Below are positions 1 to 6,285 of a stretch of DNA of 15,574 bases, in pieces. The stretch comes from Candidatus Nomurabacteria bacterium RIFCSPLOWO2_01_FULL_46_18. GTDB taxonomy: Bacteria > Patescibacteriota > Minisyncoccia > Phycocordibacterales > UBA9973. A model generated the notes under the pieces. It searched no databases and was not told where the DNA came from. It saw nothing but the letters and a program-made list of their open reading frames with translations. Each line of letters begins with the position of its first letter. Position 1 is the first letter of the stretch. The position numbers were made by a program, and so were the translations under genes. The stretch spans positions 1 through 15,574 of the forward strand of contig MFVH01000004.1 in the NCBI GenBank assembly GCA_001786015.1, given 5' to 3'.

Positions 1-927
1 GATCCGGATGTCTTTGGTGGATTCGTCGCGCAGGCCCTTGATGCCCTCGAGCCGTTTTTCTTGGACCAGCTCCGCGATCGACATGATCAGATTCGCCTTG
101 TTCACCCGAAAAGGAATTGAAGTGATGATGATCTGGAAATTTCCGCCCTTCTCTTCGACGATCTCCGCTTCGCCCCGACAAACCACTCCGCCCCGCCCCG
201 AGCCATAGGCATGAAGAAGATCTCTCTCTCCGTAAACCACCCCGCCCGATGGAAAATCCGGCCCCTTAATAAATCGCATCAGATCCTCCGTCGTGCTATC
301 GTCATTTTCGATTAAATACTTTGTGGCATCTAGAACTTCCGCCAAATTATGCGACGGAATGTTGGTGGCCATGCCGACCGCGATGCCAAGTGTGCCGTTC
401 AAGAGTAGCGCCGGCACCGCCGAAGGGAGCACCGTCGGTTCCTGTCTGGTCTGGTCATAATTGAGCCGGTATGGAACCGTATCTTTTTCAAGGTCGCGCA
501 GGAGCTCGGCGGCGATCTTCGACATCTTCGCTTCGGTGTAGCGCATGGCGGCGGCATTGTCCCCGTCGATCGAGCCGAAATTCCCCTGCCCGAGAATTAA
601 GGGATAGCGATAAGAGAAATTCTGCGCCATTCCAACCATCGAGTCATAAACCGCGACGTCGCCATGCGGATGATATTTCCCCAAGACATCTCCGACCACC
701 GCGGCTGATTTTCGGAAACGCGCGGAAGCGGTTAAACCCATCTCGTTCATCGCAAATAAAATTCGCCGATGGACCGGCTTTAGGCCATCTCGCACATCCG
801 GAAGCGCCCGCGAGGTGATAACCGACATCGCGTAAGCGAGGTAGGATTCCTTCATTTCGGTCCCGATGTCGACGGGAACGATTCTGTCTTTTTGAGGTTC
901 TTCGACTGGCAGATCTTTTTTAGCCAT
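1..927 (-). CDS. gyrA: DNA gyrase subunit A, N-terminal part (cut by window edge)
   Basis: About 309 residues of the breakage-reunion domain of the type IIA topoisomerase subunit that cuts and rejoins DNA during ATP-driven negative supercoiling. The translation carries the family hallmarks in order: ALPDVRDGLKPVHRR (about 41-55), the helix-4 segment HPHGDVAVYDS (about 86-96), QGNFGSIDGD, and AAAMRYTE with the catalytic tyrosine at about 130 preceded by its arginine. GIAVGMATNIPSHN and a GSGRG motif follow. ParC is the alternative, but single-gyrase genomes are usual in this lineage. The start at 927 gives MAKKDLPVEE and lies 2 nt after the stop of the upstream 75-residue gene, so translation is probably coupled. 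No Shine-Dalgarno is seen. The residue equivalent to E. coli Ser83 is valine (about 91), while the Asp87 equivalent (about 95) is kept. The rest of the gene lies left of the window. Confidence 0.97.
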   Translation of the reverse strand, partial: MAKKDLPVEEPQKDRIVPVDIGTEMKESYLAYAMSVITSRALPDVRDGLKPVHRRILFAMNEMGLTASARFRKSAAVVGDVLGKYHPHGDVAVYDSMVGMAQNFSYRYPLILGQGNFGSIDGDNAAAMRYTEAKMSKIAAELLRDLEKDTVPYRLNYDQTRQEPTVLPSAVPALLLNGTLGIAVGMATNIPSHNLAEVLDATKYLIENDDSTTEDLMRFIKGPDFPSGGVVYGERDLLHAYGSGRGGVVCRGEAEIVEEKGGNFQIIITSIPFRVNKANLIMSIAELVQEKRLEGIKGLRDESTKDIRI

Positions 928-929
928 CT

Positions 930-1157
930 TTATTCGGAAATACTTTTATATCCGTCAATGATATTGTCTTTTAATATGGAAAAGGGCTGCAGGTCTTCCT
1001 TTAATTTCGTTCCCGTCTCTGATCCGGCCAAGCTCGTCCCGAAACTCCAGGTCCAGAGGATAAAAAGCACAAAGGCAAAAATAATCGTGAGGATGTGCAA
1101 AATCCCCCTGCGATGTTCTTCCGGCTGGCGCTTTAAATGATGAATTAATTTTTTCAT
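930..1157 (-). CDS. Small single-helix membrane protein between MBL-fold gene and gyrA
   Basis: A 75-residue protein that I cannot assign to a named family. It has a basic, cytoplasm-type N-terminus (MKKLIHHLKRQPEEHRR), one hydrophobic stretch at about 18-38 (ILTIIFAFVLFILWTW core), and a polar C-terminal tail of about 35 residues. By the positive-inside rule the N-terminus would stay in the cytoplasm and the tail would be outside. It begins 4 nt after the stop of the metallo-beta-lactamase-fold gene (TAA ATTT ATG) and ends 2 nt before the gyrA start, so it is the middle gene of a tight three-gene unit. I recall similar small membrane proteins at this position next to gyrA in other parcubacteria, which supports it being real, but its function is unknown. 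There is no Shine-Dalgarno motif. Confidence 0.8.
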   Translation of the reverse strand: MKKLIHHLKRQPEEHRRGILHILTIIFAFVLFILWTWSFGTSLAGSETGTKLKEDLQPFSILKDNIIDGYKSISE

Positions 1158-1161
1158 AAAT

Positions 1162-1797
1162 TTAGGAAGGCTTCAGAACGATAACTTCTCCCTCTTTGCC
1201 CTCTAAATCTTTTCTTTTAATCGTAACTTTGTCGACCATCTCCGCTTTTTCTTCCCCGATTTCTTTTAGAAACGTTTTCAATGACTTCTCGTCATAATCC
1301 ATCGGAATGATCATCTTCGGCTCCAACGTTGAAGCGAGTTTGGCCGAAGCCTTGGCGTCAATCAATCCCGCGCCGTCAACCGGGATAAAAAGAATGTCCG
1401 GGCTCCCGATCGCTTCCTGCGCCTCCTGTGAGAGCTCCGGATTGGATAGGGCGCCGAGAAAGGCGAGTGAAATATTGTCGAGAGTCAGCGCGTAGATGGT
1501 GTTAATGTATTTTTTCCCGCCGAGGACACTCTCGGACATCGCGCCTTTCACAAAAATTTCTTTCACTTCATAGTCGCCGGGGCCGGAGATGACAAAAGGT
1601 TTACGCTCGCCGTGCTCGACTTGCTCCAGGCCATTGTAATCTGGATGATTGGTTGTGGAAAGAGCAATGTCGGCGCCGAAGCGGGCTGGCCCGCCTGGCC
1701 TTGAATTTCTGCTCTGTTTGCTGATGGGATTAAAGGCCAGAGCCATTTCCCCCTGCGCGATCTTAAAAAATTGCTTGCCGAAATACGTGATTATCAT
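1162..1797 (-). CDS. Metallo-beta-lactamase-fold protein with most metal ligands lost
   Basis: A 211-residue protein whose overall pattern matches the compact MBL-fold hydrolases (UPF0173-like) common in candidate-phyla bacteria: MIITYFGKQFFKI start, FVISGPGDYEV at 68-78, ISLAFLGALS, PDILFIPVDG at 133-142, DAKASAKL and EPKMIIPMDY at 159-168. The metal-binding positions are mostly changed. The usual HxHxDH loop is TTNHPDYN (48-55), which keeps only one His and the Asp; the Asp after LG is Ala116; the His of the usual MHY is Asp167; and no His is seen near 85-90. It is therefore probably not a working metallohydrolase of the usual kind. It is the first gene of a unit with the membrane protein and gyrA. 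A -10 element ends 7 nt before this ATG, so its mRNA is probably leaderless. A GC palindrome lies inside the gene (1681-1694). Confidence 0.85.
   Translation of the reverse strand: MIITYFGKQFFKIAQGEMALAFNPISKQSRNSRPGGPARFGADIALSTTNHPDYNGLEQVEHGERKPFVISGPGDYEVKEIFVKGAMSESVLGGKKYINTIYALTLDNISLAFLGALSNPELSQEAQEAIGSPDILFIPVDGAGLIDAKASAKLASTLEPKMIIPMDYDEKSLKTFLKEIGEEKAEMVDKVTIKRKDLEGKEGEVIVLKPS
1681..1694. repeat. GC palindrome inside the MBL-fold gene
   Basis: GCGGGC tg GCCCGC is a perfect 6-bp inverted repeat within a GC-rich stretch (1678-1700) that encodes SRPGGPARF, residues about 32-40. In relatives I recall, this loop between the first strand pair and the metal-binding motif is a few residues shorter. 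It may be an in-frame palindromic insertion like those in murE and secA, but the case is weaker because the loop is variable. Confidence 0.4.
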
Positions 1798-1804
1798 TTT
1801 CTAT

Positions 1805-1813
1805 ATTATAGCA
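1805..1813 (-). promoter_or_regulatory. Extended -10 promoter of MBL-fold/gyrA unit, predicts leaderless mRNA
   Basis: On the minus strand TGC-TATAAT is followed by ATAGAAA and then the ATG at 1797. A start site 7 nt after the -10 would be the A of the ATG itself. TGn before TATAAT is an extended -10, which explains the lack of a good -35 at 17 bp. Confidence 0.65.
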
Positions 1814-1851
1814 AATTTTTAACCCAAAATCCACTCAATTTTTCTTACTAT

Positions 1852-1880
1852 TTGCCTTTTTTTGTCGTTTGTAGTAGTAT
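1852..1880 (+). promoter_or_regulatory. Promoter of the S1 gene
   Basis: TTGCCT (1852-1857), a 17-bp spacer and TAGTAT (1875-1880) form a good sigma-70 type promoter. Transcription would start near 1887, giving a leader of about 100 nt before the S1 ATG. It is divergent from the promoter at 1805-1813. Confidence 0.55.
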
Positions 1881-1910
1881 CCAAGGACAACCGAATTAAC
1901 ATTAAAAGTA

Positions 1911-1981
1911 CGGATTTAGGTAACCCTCTGGCCACCCGCCGAGACCCTAAACCTCAAATCCGCTTTTTAGGCGGAATTTTT
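1911..1981 (+). promoter_or_regulatory. Structured S1 leader with mutually exclusive hairpins (attenuator-like)
   Basis: Two exclusive pairings can be drawn. In the first, 1911-1921 (CGGATTTAGGT) pairs with 1951-1962 (ACCTCAAATCCG), 11 bp with C1955 bulged, enclosing a second hairpin 1927-1932/1938-1944 (TCTGGC with GCC-g-AGA). In the second, 1959-1963 (TCCGC) pairs with 1971-1975 (GCGGA) and is followed by five T (1977-1981), like a weak intrinsic terminator. Bases 1959-1962 are used by both, so the large stem would prevent the terminator-like hairpin. The hairpin ends 15 nt before the ATG. This suggests control of S1 synthesis by attenuation or start-site masking. The ligand, which might be S1 itself, is a guess. 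Confidence 0.5.
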
Positions 1982-1989
1982 GTTAAATA

Positions 1990-3060
1990 ATGGAAGATAC
2001 GGTAGAAAATTTAATTTTAAATTCAATCGTTGACCGATCAAAATCGCGCCCGGAGCTGGACGCGTTAGTGGAAGGTCCGGTGATTCTGATCGAGAAGTCG
2101 AGGGTCTTTGTTGACCTTTCCCCATTCGGCACCGGCATCATTTACGGCCGCGAATTTCAGAACGCCAAGGATATCATCAAGAAAATAAATTTAGGCGATG
2201 TCATCAAAGCTAAAGTTGTCGACGTCGAGAACGAGGACGGATATATCGAGCTCTCCCTGAAGGAAGCCAAGCAGGCGCTCACTTGGAGCGAAGCGGAGAA
2301 AGCGATTAGGGCGAAAATAATCTTCACTTTGGAAGTGAAGGACGCGAACAAGGGCGGACTCATTTTGGAGTGGCAGGGTTTGCAGGGGTTCCTCCCCGCT
2401 TCCCAGCTCAAGCCGGAGCATTACCCGCATATCGAAGATTCGGACAAAGAAAAAATCTTGAAGGAGCTGAAGAAACTTGTCGGCGAAAAAATCTCTGTGA
2501 TGATTATCTCCACCCTCCCCAAAGAAGGCAAGCTCATTTTCTCGGAGAAGGATAACAATCCGGAAGAGAAAAAAGAAATTTTAAGCAAATACAATATCGG
2601 CGATGTTTTGGAATGCGCCGTCGCCGGCATCGTCGATTTCGGAGTTTTCCTGCGCTTGGAGGAGGGCCTCGAAGGATTGGTGCACATTTCCGAGCTGGAT
2701 TGGGGACTGGTGGAGGATCCGCGGGCGATGTTTAAGGTCGGAGACAAAGTGAAGGCGAAAGTTATTGAAATAAAAGACGGGAAAATTTCCCTCTCCATCA
2801 AAGCGCTGAAGGAAAATCCCTGGACAGAATTTGAAGAGAAGCTTAAAAAGGGCGACATTGTTCCGGGCGTAGTGATCAAATATAACAAGCACGGCGCCCT
2901 AGTCTCGATCAAAGAAGGCGTGGCCGGGCTAGTGCACAACTCCACTTTCGGCACCGAGGCCAAGCTCCGCGAAACCCTGGAACTCGGCAAGAATTACAAT
3001 TTTCAGATAACTCTATTTGAACCCAAGGAGCACAAAATGACGCTTATGCATTTGGCGTAA
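1990..3060 (+). CDS. rpsA: Ribosomal protein S1 (four S1 domains)
   Basis: A 356-residue RNA-binding protein of the small ribosomal subunit that helps mRNA bind and unfold. Four S1/OB domains can be followed: about 20-92 (divergent, FVDLSPFGTGIIYGREF), about 105-188 (LEWQGLQGFLPASQL), about 203-272 (the most typical: GIVDFGVFLRL, EGLEGLVHISEL, VGDKVKAKV, ISLSIKAL) and about 287-356 (KHGALVSIKEGVAGLVHNS). E. coli S1 has six domains; four is common in small genomes. The ATG has no Shine-Dalgarno; TTGTTAAATA precedes it. It has its own promoter and a structured leader. Its 3' end overlaps the convergent gene's stop by 17 nt, with no terminator visible. S1 is of interest here because SD-free initiation elsewhere depends more heavily on it. 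Confidence 0.93.
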   Translation: MEDTVENLILNSIVDRSKSRPELDALVEGPVILIEKSRVFVDLSPFGTGIIYGREFQNAKDIIKKINLGDVIKAKVVDVENEDGYIELSLKEAKQALTWSEAEKAIRAKIIFTLEVKDANKGGLILEWQGLQGFLPASQLKPEHYPHIEDSDKEKILKELKKLVGEKISVMIISTLPKEGKLIFSEKDNNPEEKKEILSKYNIGDVLECAVAGIVDFGVFLRLEEGLEGLVHISELDWGLVEDPRAMFKVGDKVKAKVIEIKDGKISLSIKALKENPWTEFEEKLKKGDIVPGVVIKYNKHGALVSIKEGVAGLVHNSTFGTEAKLRETLELGKNYNFQITLFEPKEHKMTLMHLA

Positions 3061-3682
3061 CGCTTGGATTCTCTTCTCCGATAGTATTCATGATCCGTAT
3101 CACTTGCGAGGCGTAATTCGCGACAATGTGCGGCGGATTGTAAGCTTGTAAAATCCCCTTCACGCTTTTTTCGGCATAGTACTTTTTGGTTTTCGGATTA
3201 TTGCCGCCCAGATTCTTGGCCACGATTTCGATTGCCTCTTCATTTGAATCAAAACCAGTCTTGCAGGAATTCCAGCCGAATGGATTGTGCGCGACCTTTC
3301 TGCAGGCATTTTTCCCGCCGGTTGATTCCCGGGCGGCGATTGCCGGAAGGAGCCGCCAATCGAGTTCGTTCCGCTCCGCTTCCTCCACCATCTTCATTCC
3401 GAAACCGGAGAGCGGCATCTCGCGAGCGCGAAAATACACGTCAATGGCATCCGCCTTGGCTTGCTTCTCTTTTTCTCGAAGAGCTTCGAAATCCACCGCC
3501 TGTTCTGGAGCAAGCGCTACTTCGCTTACGCTCTTTATATTATTTAATTTTTGCGAAAATACGATTTGTGAAGTTGCGGCAATTGACCCTCCCGGAGGAA
3601 GACTTCCGATTGACCCTGATATTGTGATTACCGGCAATAGTATGAATGACTCCACAAACCGTATGAATTTTTGACTTTTCAT
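3044..3682 (-). CDS. Exported lysozyme-like/glucosaminidase-domain protein
   Basis: A 212-residue protein starting MKSQKFIRFVESFILLP, with a basic n-region and a hydrophobic stretch at about 9-24 that fits a signal peptide or membrane anchor. The C-terminal half (about 85-205) resembles the glucosaminidase/lysozyme-like fold: LLPAIAARESTGGKNAC with the putative catalytic Glu in ARES, then HNPFGWNSC, FDSNEEAIEIVAKNL, KYYAEKSVKGILQAYNPP and ANYASQVIRIM. It probably cleaves the glycan strands of peptidoglycan outside the membrane. Four cysteine-containing sites are not evident, but Cys in KNACRK and WNSCKT could form a disulfide. An in-frame TTG at 3721 would add 13 residues, but it directly abuts a leader hairpin and the ATG at 3682 gives a proper signal peptide. 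No Shine-Dalgarno; upstream is a GC hairpin. It overlaps S1 tail to tail. Confidence 0.75.
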   Translation of the reverse strand: MKSQKFIRFVESFILLPVITISGSIGSLPPGGSIAATSQIVFSQKLNNIKSVSEVALAPEQAVDFEALREKEKQAKADAIDVYFRAREMPLSGFGMKMVEEAERNELDWRLLPAIAARESTGGKNACRKVAHNPFGWNSCKTGFDSNEEAIEIVAKNLGGNNPKTKKYYAEKSVKGILQAYNPPHIVANYASQVIRIMNTIGEENPSVTPNA

Positions 3683-3686
3683 ATGG

Positions 3687-3760
3687 GGCGGTTGTGCTCC
3701 GCCAAACCTGTATCTATCCAAATTTCTGTCTTATAACAGAAAAGTCCCTTCTTAAGGACT
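3687..3760 (-). promoter_or_regulatory. Leader RNA with three successive hairpins
   Basis: On the minus strand the predicted transcript begins at about 3760 and runs through three stem-loops before the ATG at 3682: 3743-3747/3756-3760 (AGTCC/GGACT, 8-nt loop), 3723-3729/3736-3742 (TTTCTGT/ACAGAAA, 6-nt loop) and 3687-3691/3699-3703 (GGCGG/CCGCC, 7-nt loop). The first starts at the predicted 5' end, as in stabilised mRNAs; the last ends 4 nt before the start codon and would mask the start region. Confidence 0.5.
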
Positions 3761-3766
3761 ATAACA

Positions 3767-3795
3767 AGTATAGCATATTTCAGATTGAAAGTCAA
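3767..3795 (-). promoter_or_regulatory. Promoter of the lysozyme-like gene
   Basis: TTGACT (3790-3795), 17 bp, TATACT (3767-3772), preceded by TGC as an extended -10. This is the best sigma-70 type promoter in the window. The predicted start is about 3760, which leaves a 78-nt leader. Confidence 0.75.
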
Positions 3796-3834
3796 TATCA
3801 GACAACAAGTTTTTAATTTGTCAATAAAAAAAGC

Positions 3835-3863
3835 TTGTAAAATAAAGGTTTTTAGCCTAGTAT
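3835..3863 (+). promoter_or_regulatory. Promoter of the 330-residue gene, predicts leaderless mRNA
   Basis: TTGTAA (3835-3840), 17 bp, TAGTAT (3858-3863), then TTAGGC and the ATG at 3870. The start site would fall on or next to the A of the ATG. Confidence 0.55.
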
Positions 3864-3869
3864 TTAGGC

Positions 3870-4862
3870 ATGGAACCCATTATTAGGCTCCTGCGAGCAA
3901 GAGGAAAGAACCGCTTGGCGGACTGCATTGAAAAGAACGAGCAAAAACCCGTCCGAGGGTATTCCAAAGAGCTAAACAGCTACTCCCCAGCGCGGCCGTT
4001 AGAACTAGAAATGAAAGACGCCTTTCGCAAGGAACTCTTCCGCCTCGGGGTGGAAAAAACAGACAAAATTCTTGAATCCCTGGAGCGGCGGAGAATTCTT
4101 CAGACCGCTCCCCACTTGGGGGCCACCGAGAATCCGCGAATGCTCGCAATCAACTGGCTCGGATCGCTCGGTGTGCCCGATAATGAATTTTACGTGGTCG
4201 GAATGTATTCCGGTATTCCCTTCTCCAATAATTCTCGACCCGGAAGAATCAACCGTCGCGAGGAGTCGATTAATTTATTTCCTTCAAGTATGCAAGATGA
4301 TTTAGTTTACGGAAGTAAAATTCCTGAAAAATTAGTCGAAGTTGTGAAAACCTTACCCGAACCGTTAAAAAAACTTCTCCCGAATGCCAAAATGGGAGAT
4401 TCGTACAGTAAATGGGCGCTGACAGTATGCGGAAACATTGAAAGAAAAATTTTGGGCAAAGAAAATTTAATTTATTTAGACATTAACGAAGTAGTGGCAA
4501 ATTATATGGATGAAATAAAAAAGAAGCCCGGCCATCCCATGAACAAAATCAGGGAATTAAACGAGGCCAATTTGTTTTTGGCTTTCGCCCCCCTTCTCTT
4601 CAATCACTTCAAATGCTTCGGTTCTTTCCGGCAAGTGGAGTATTTGCCGGAGTATCAGGAAAAATTGTCCGGGCTTGGATTTATGAAAGAATTCGAGGTT
4701 GAAAAAGTTCCCACTGCCAGCTTAACCACGGGTGAATTTAAAAATAAACCATATCCGGTTGATATAATCTTGGGTGAAGAATTCACCCCTAATCCGCAAA
4801 TGCTTTTTGGAGAATTTATTACCAACATGATGACAAAAGAATGGCTAGAAAAGCACATTTAA
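3870..4862 (+). CDS. Protein of unknown function upstream of Mpl-like ligase
   Basis: A 330-residue, soluble-looking protein that I do not recognise. It has no signal peptide or membrane helix. The N-terminal 80 residues are charged and helical (MEPIIRLLRARGKNRLADCIEKNEQKPVRGYSK is split between basic and acidic residues). A more conserved-looking core follows: TAPHLGATENPRMLAINWLGSLGVP (about 79-103), FYVVGMYSGIPFSNNSRPGRIN (about 107-128) and NLFPSSMQDDLVYGSKIPEKL (about 134-154). A short C-terminal part ends GEFITNMMTKEWLEKHI. It overlaps the Mpl-like ligase by 22 nt, so the two are co-translated and probably work in one process, perhaps on wall peptides or their precursors; that is inference only. 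Several His, Asp and Asn in the core could form an active site. The ATG lies 6 nt after a -10 hexamer. Confidence 0.8.
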   Translation: MEPIIRLLRARGKNRLADCIEKNEQKPVRGYSKELNSYSPARPLELEMKDAFRKELFRLGVEKTDKILESLERRRILQTAPHLGATENPRMLAINWLGSLGVPDNEFYVVGMYSGIPFSNNSRPGRINRREESINLFPSSMQDDLVYGSKIPEKLVEVVKTLPEPLKKLLPNAKMGDSYSKWALTVCGNIERKILGKENLIYLDINEVVANYMDEIKKKPGHPMNKIRELNEANLFLAFAPLLFNHFKCFGSFRQVEYLPEYQEKLSGLGFMKEFEVEKVPTASLTTGEFKNKPYPVDIILGEEFTPNPQMLFGEFITNMMTKEWLEKHI

Positions 4863-6271
4863 TCGGAATTTCGGGGATGGGCATGTCCGCCTTGGCGCTT
4901 TTGCTCAAGCAAAAAGGCTGGCAAGTCAGCGGATCGGATATTGAATTTTATGATCCCGCGTATAGCTTGCTGCGAAAGAACGGGATAAAATTTTTCAAAA
5001 AATATTCTAAAAAACATATCAACAAAGATTTAGACTTAATCGTGGTCGGCGGGAAACACTCAAACCTCGAAAGAGAAAAGAACGAAGAAGTCCGCGCGGC
5101 CTTTGCCTCCGACAAAGAAATAAAATCAGTTCCGCAAATTTTAGGAGAGCTCGGAAATAAAACAGAAAATACCGTTGTCGCGGGAAGTTTTGGCAAATCC
5201 ACCACTACTGCGCTCCTCACTTGGTGCTTAATAAAATCAAAGAAAAACCCTTCATATTTTATCGGAGGAATTCCGATTGGATTTCGCGCTCACGCAAAAC
5301 TGGACAAAGGAAAGCATTTTATTCTAGAGGGAGACGAGTATCCGTCATCGAACTGGGACACGCGTTCGAAATTCTTTCATTTGCGTCCAAAGAACTTGAT
5401 TTTAATTTCGGCCGAGCATGATCATATGAATGTCTTCCCTACCGAAAAAGATTATCTTAAGCCATATAGAAAATTAATTTCACTTTTACCTAGAAATGGG
5501 CTTCTGGTTGCTTCTAACGAAGGAAGAAACGTAGAAAAAATTATCAAAAGCGCAAAATGCAGGATTGTAAACTATGGCTTCACAAAAAAATCCACTTGGC
5601 ATCCGGAAAATATTTCATATGGCCTTAAAACTTCTTTTGATTTATCTAAGGGGAAGAAAAAAATAATTCGCTTGGAAACTAGTTTGTTGGGAAATCATAA
5701 TGTTGAAAATATTGTTGGTGTTTCCGCGTTTCTCTTGGAGAAAAAATTGATAACTGTAAAACAACTACAAAATGGGGTTAGATCTTTCAAAGGATTAGAG
5801 AGAAGGCTTGATTTAAAAACCAAAAAGTCTTCCGTTTTGGTTTATGAAGGATTCGGATCTTCATATACGAAAGCGAAGTCAGTCTTCGACGCGCTTAAGC
5901 TCCACTTCTCCGACAAAAAACTAATCACCATTTTCGAGCCGCATTCCGCGAGCTGGAGCAACGCGAGAACAAAGAGGTGGTATAGAAATATTCTCAAAAC
6001 TTCTGATGCAGTTATTCTTCTTCCCGTTCCTGCACATAGAGCAGGGGTTCCGAATCAAATGACATCCGAGCAAATTTTAAAAATTATAAAAAAACATCAC
6101 AAAAAAACCTATTTCGCAAAAACTGAAAAAGAAACACTGAAAATTCTCAAAAAAATAACTAAAGAAGACGATGTGATTGCATTGGTTTCCTCCGGCTCAC
6201 TTCTAGGCCTTTCCAAATCAGTTCCTAAGCTGATGGAGAAAATTTTTTCGAAGGAGAAAATTTTTAAATAA
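4841..6271 (+). CDS. mpl: Divergent Mpl-type Mur ligase (UDP-MurNAc: tripeptide ligase-like)
   Basis: A 476-residue Mur ligase. Mpl joins UDP-N-acetylmuramate to the L-Ala-gamma-D-Glu-meso-DAP tripeptide in wall recycling. The N-terminal domain has the Rossmann start IGISGMGMSALA (8-19) and GSDIEFYDP. The Mpl signature is visible as EGDEYPSSNWDTRSKF (163-178, compare EADEYDTAFFDKRSKF), which separates it from MurC. GNHNVENIVGVSAF (283-296) and FKGLERRLDLK (315-325) match the domain 2/3 junction. Two key motifs are changed: the P-loop GTHGKTTT reads GSFGKSTTT (115-123), and the segment where ligases usually have D-D-[FY]-[AG]-H-H-P reads VYEGFGSSY (333-341). Activity or substrate may therefore differ. 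The gene overlaps the upstream unknown gene by 22 nt and is lysine-rich and AT-richer at its 3' end. It converges on murE with a 14-nt gap and no terminator. Confidence 0.82.
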   Translation: MARKAHLIGISGMGMSALALLLKQKGWQVSGSDIEFYDPAYSLLRKNGIKFFKKYSKKHINKDLDLIVVGGKHSNLEREKNEEVRAAFASDKEIKSVPQILGELGNKTENTVVAGSFGKSTTTALLTWCLIKSKKNPSYFIGGIPIGFRAHAKLDKGKHFILEGDEYPSSNWDTRSKFFHLRPKNLILISAEHDHMNVFPTEKDYLKPYRKLISLLPRNGLLVASNEGRNVEKIIKSAKCRIVNYGFTKKSTWHPENISYGLKTSFDLSKGKKKIIRLETSLLGNHNVENIVGVSAFLLEKKLITVKQLQNGVRSFKGLERRLDLKTKKSSVLVYEGFGSSYTKAKSVFDALKLHFSDKKLITIFEPHSASWSNARTKRWYRNILKTSDAVILLPVPAHRAGVPNQMTSEQILKIIKKHHKKTYFAKTEKETLKILKKITKEDDVIALVSSGSLLGLSKSVPKLMEKIFSKEKIFK

Positions 6272-6285
6272 ACTTTGCAAGAGCA

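Noticed and set aside
471..818. A 115-codon plus-strand ORF
   Set aside because: It is antisense to gyrA and arginine/proline-rich, as expected of a shadow frame.
2421..2990. A 189-codon minus-strand ORF opposite the S1 gene
   Set aside because: It is Ser/Pro-rich shadow coding across four recognisable S1 domains.
4081..4111. GGAGCGG/CCGCTCC inverted repeat inside the 330-residue gene
   Set aside because: The arms are 7 bp with a 16-nt loop and it does not share the core of the other palindromes; it may be chance within coding sequence.
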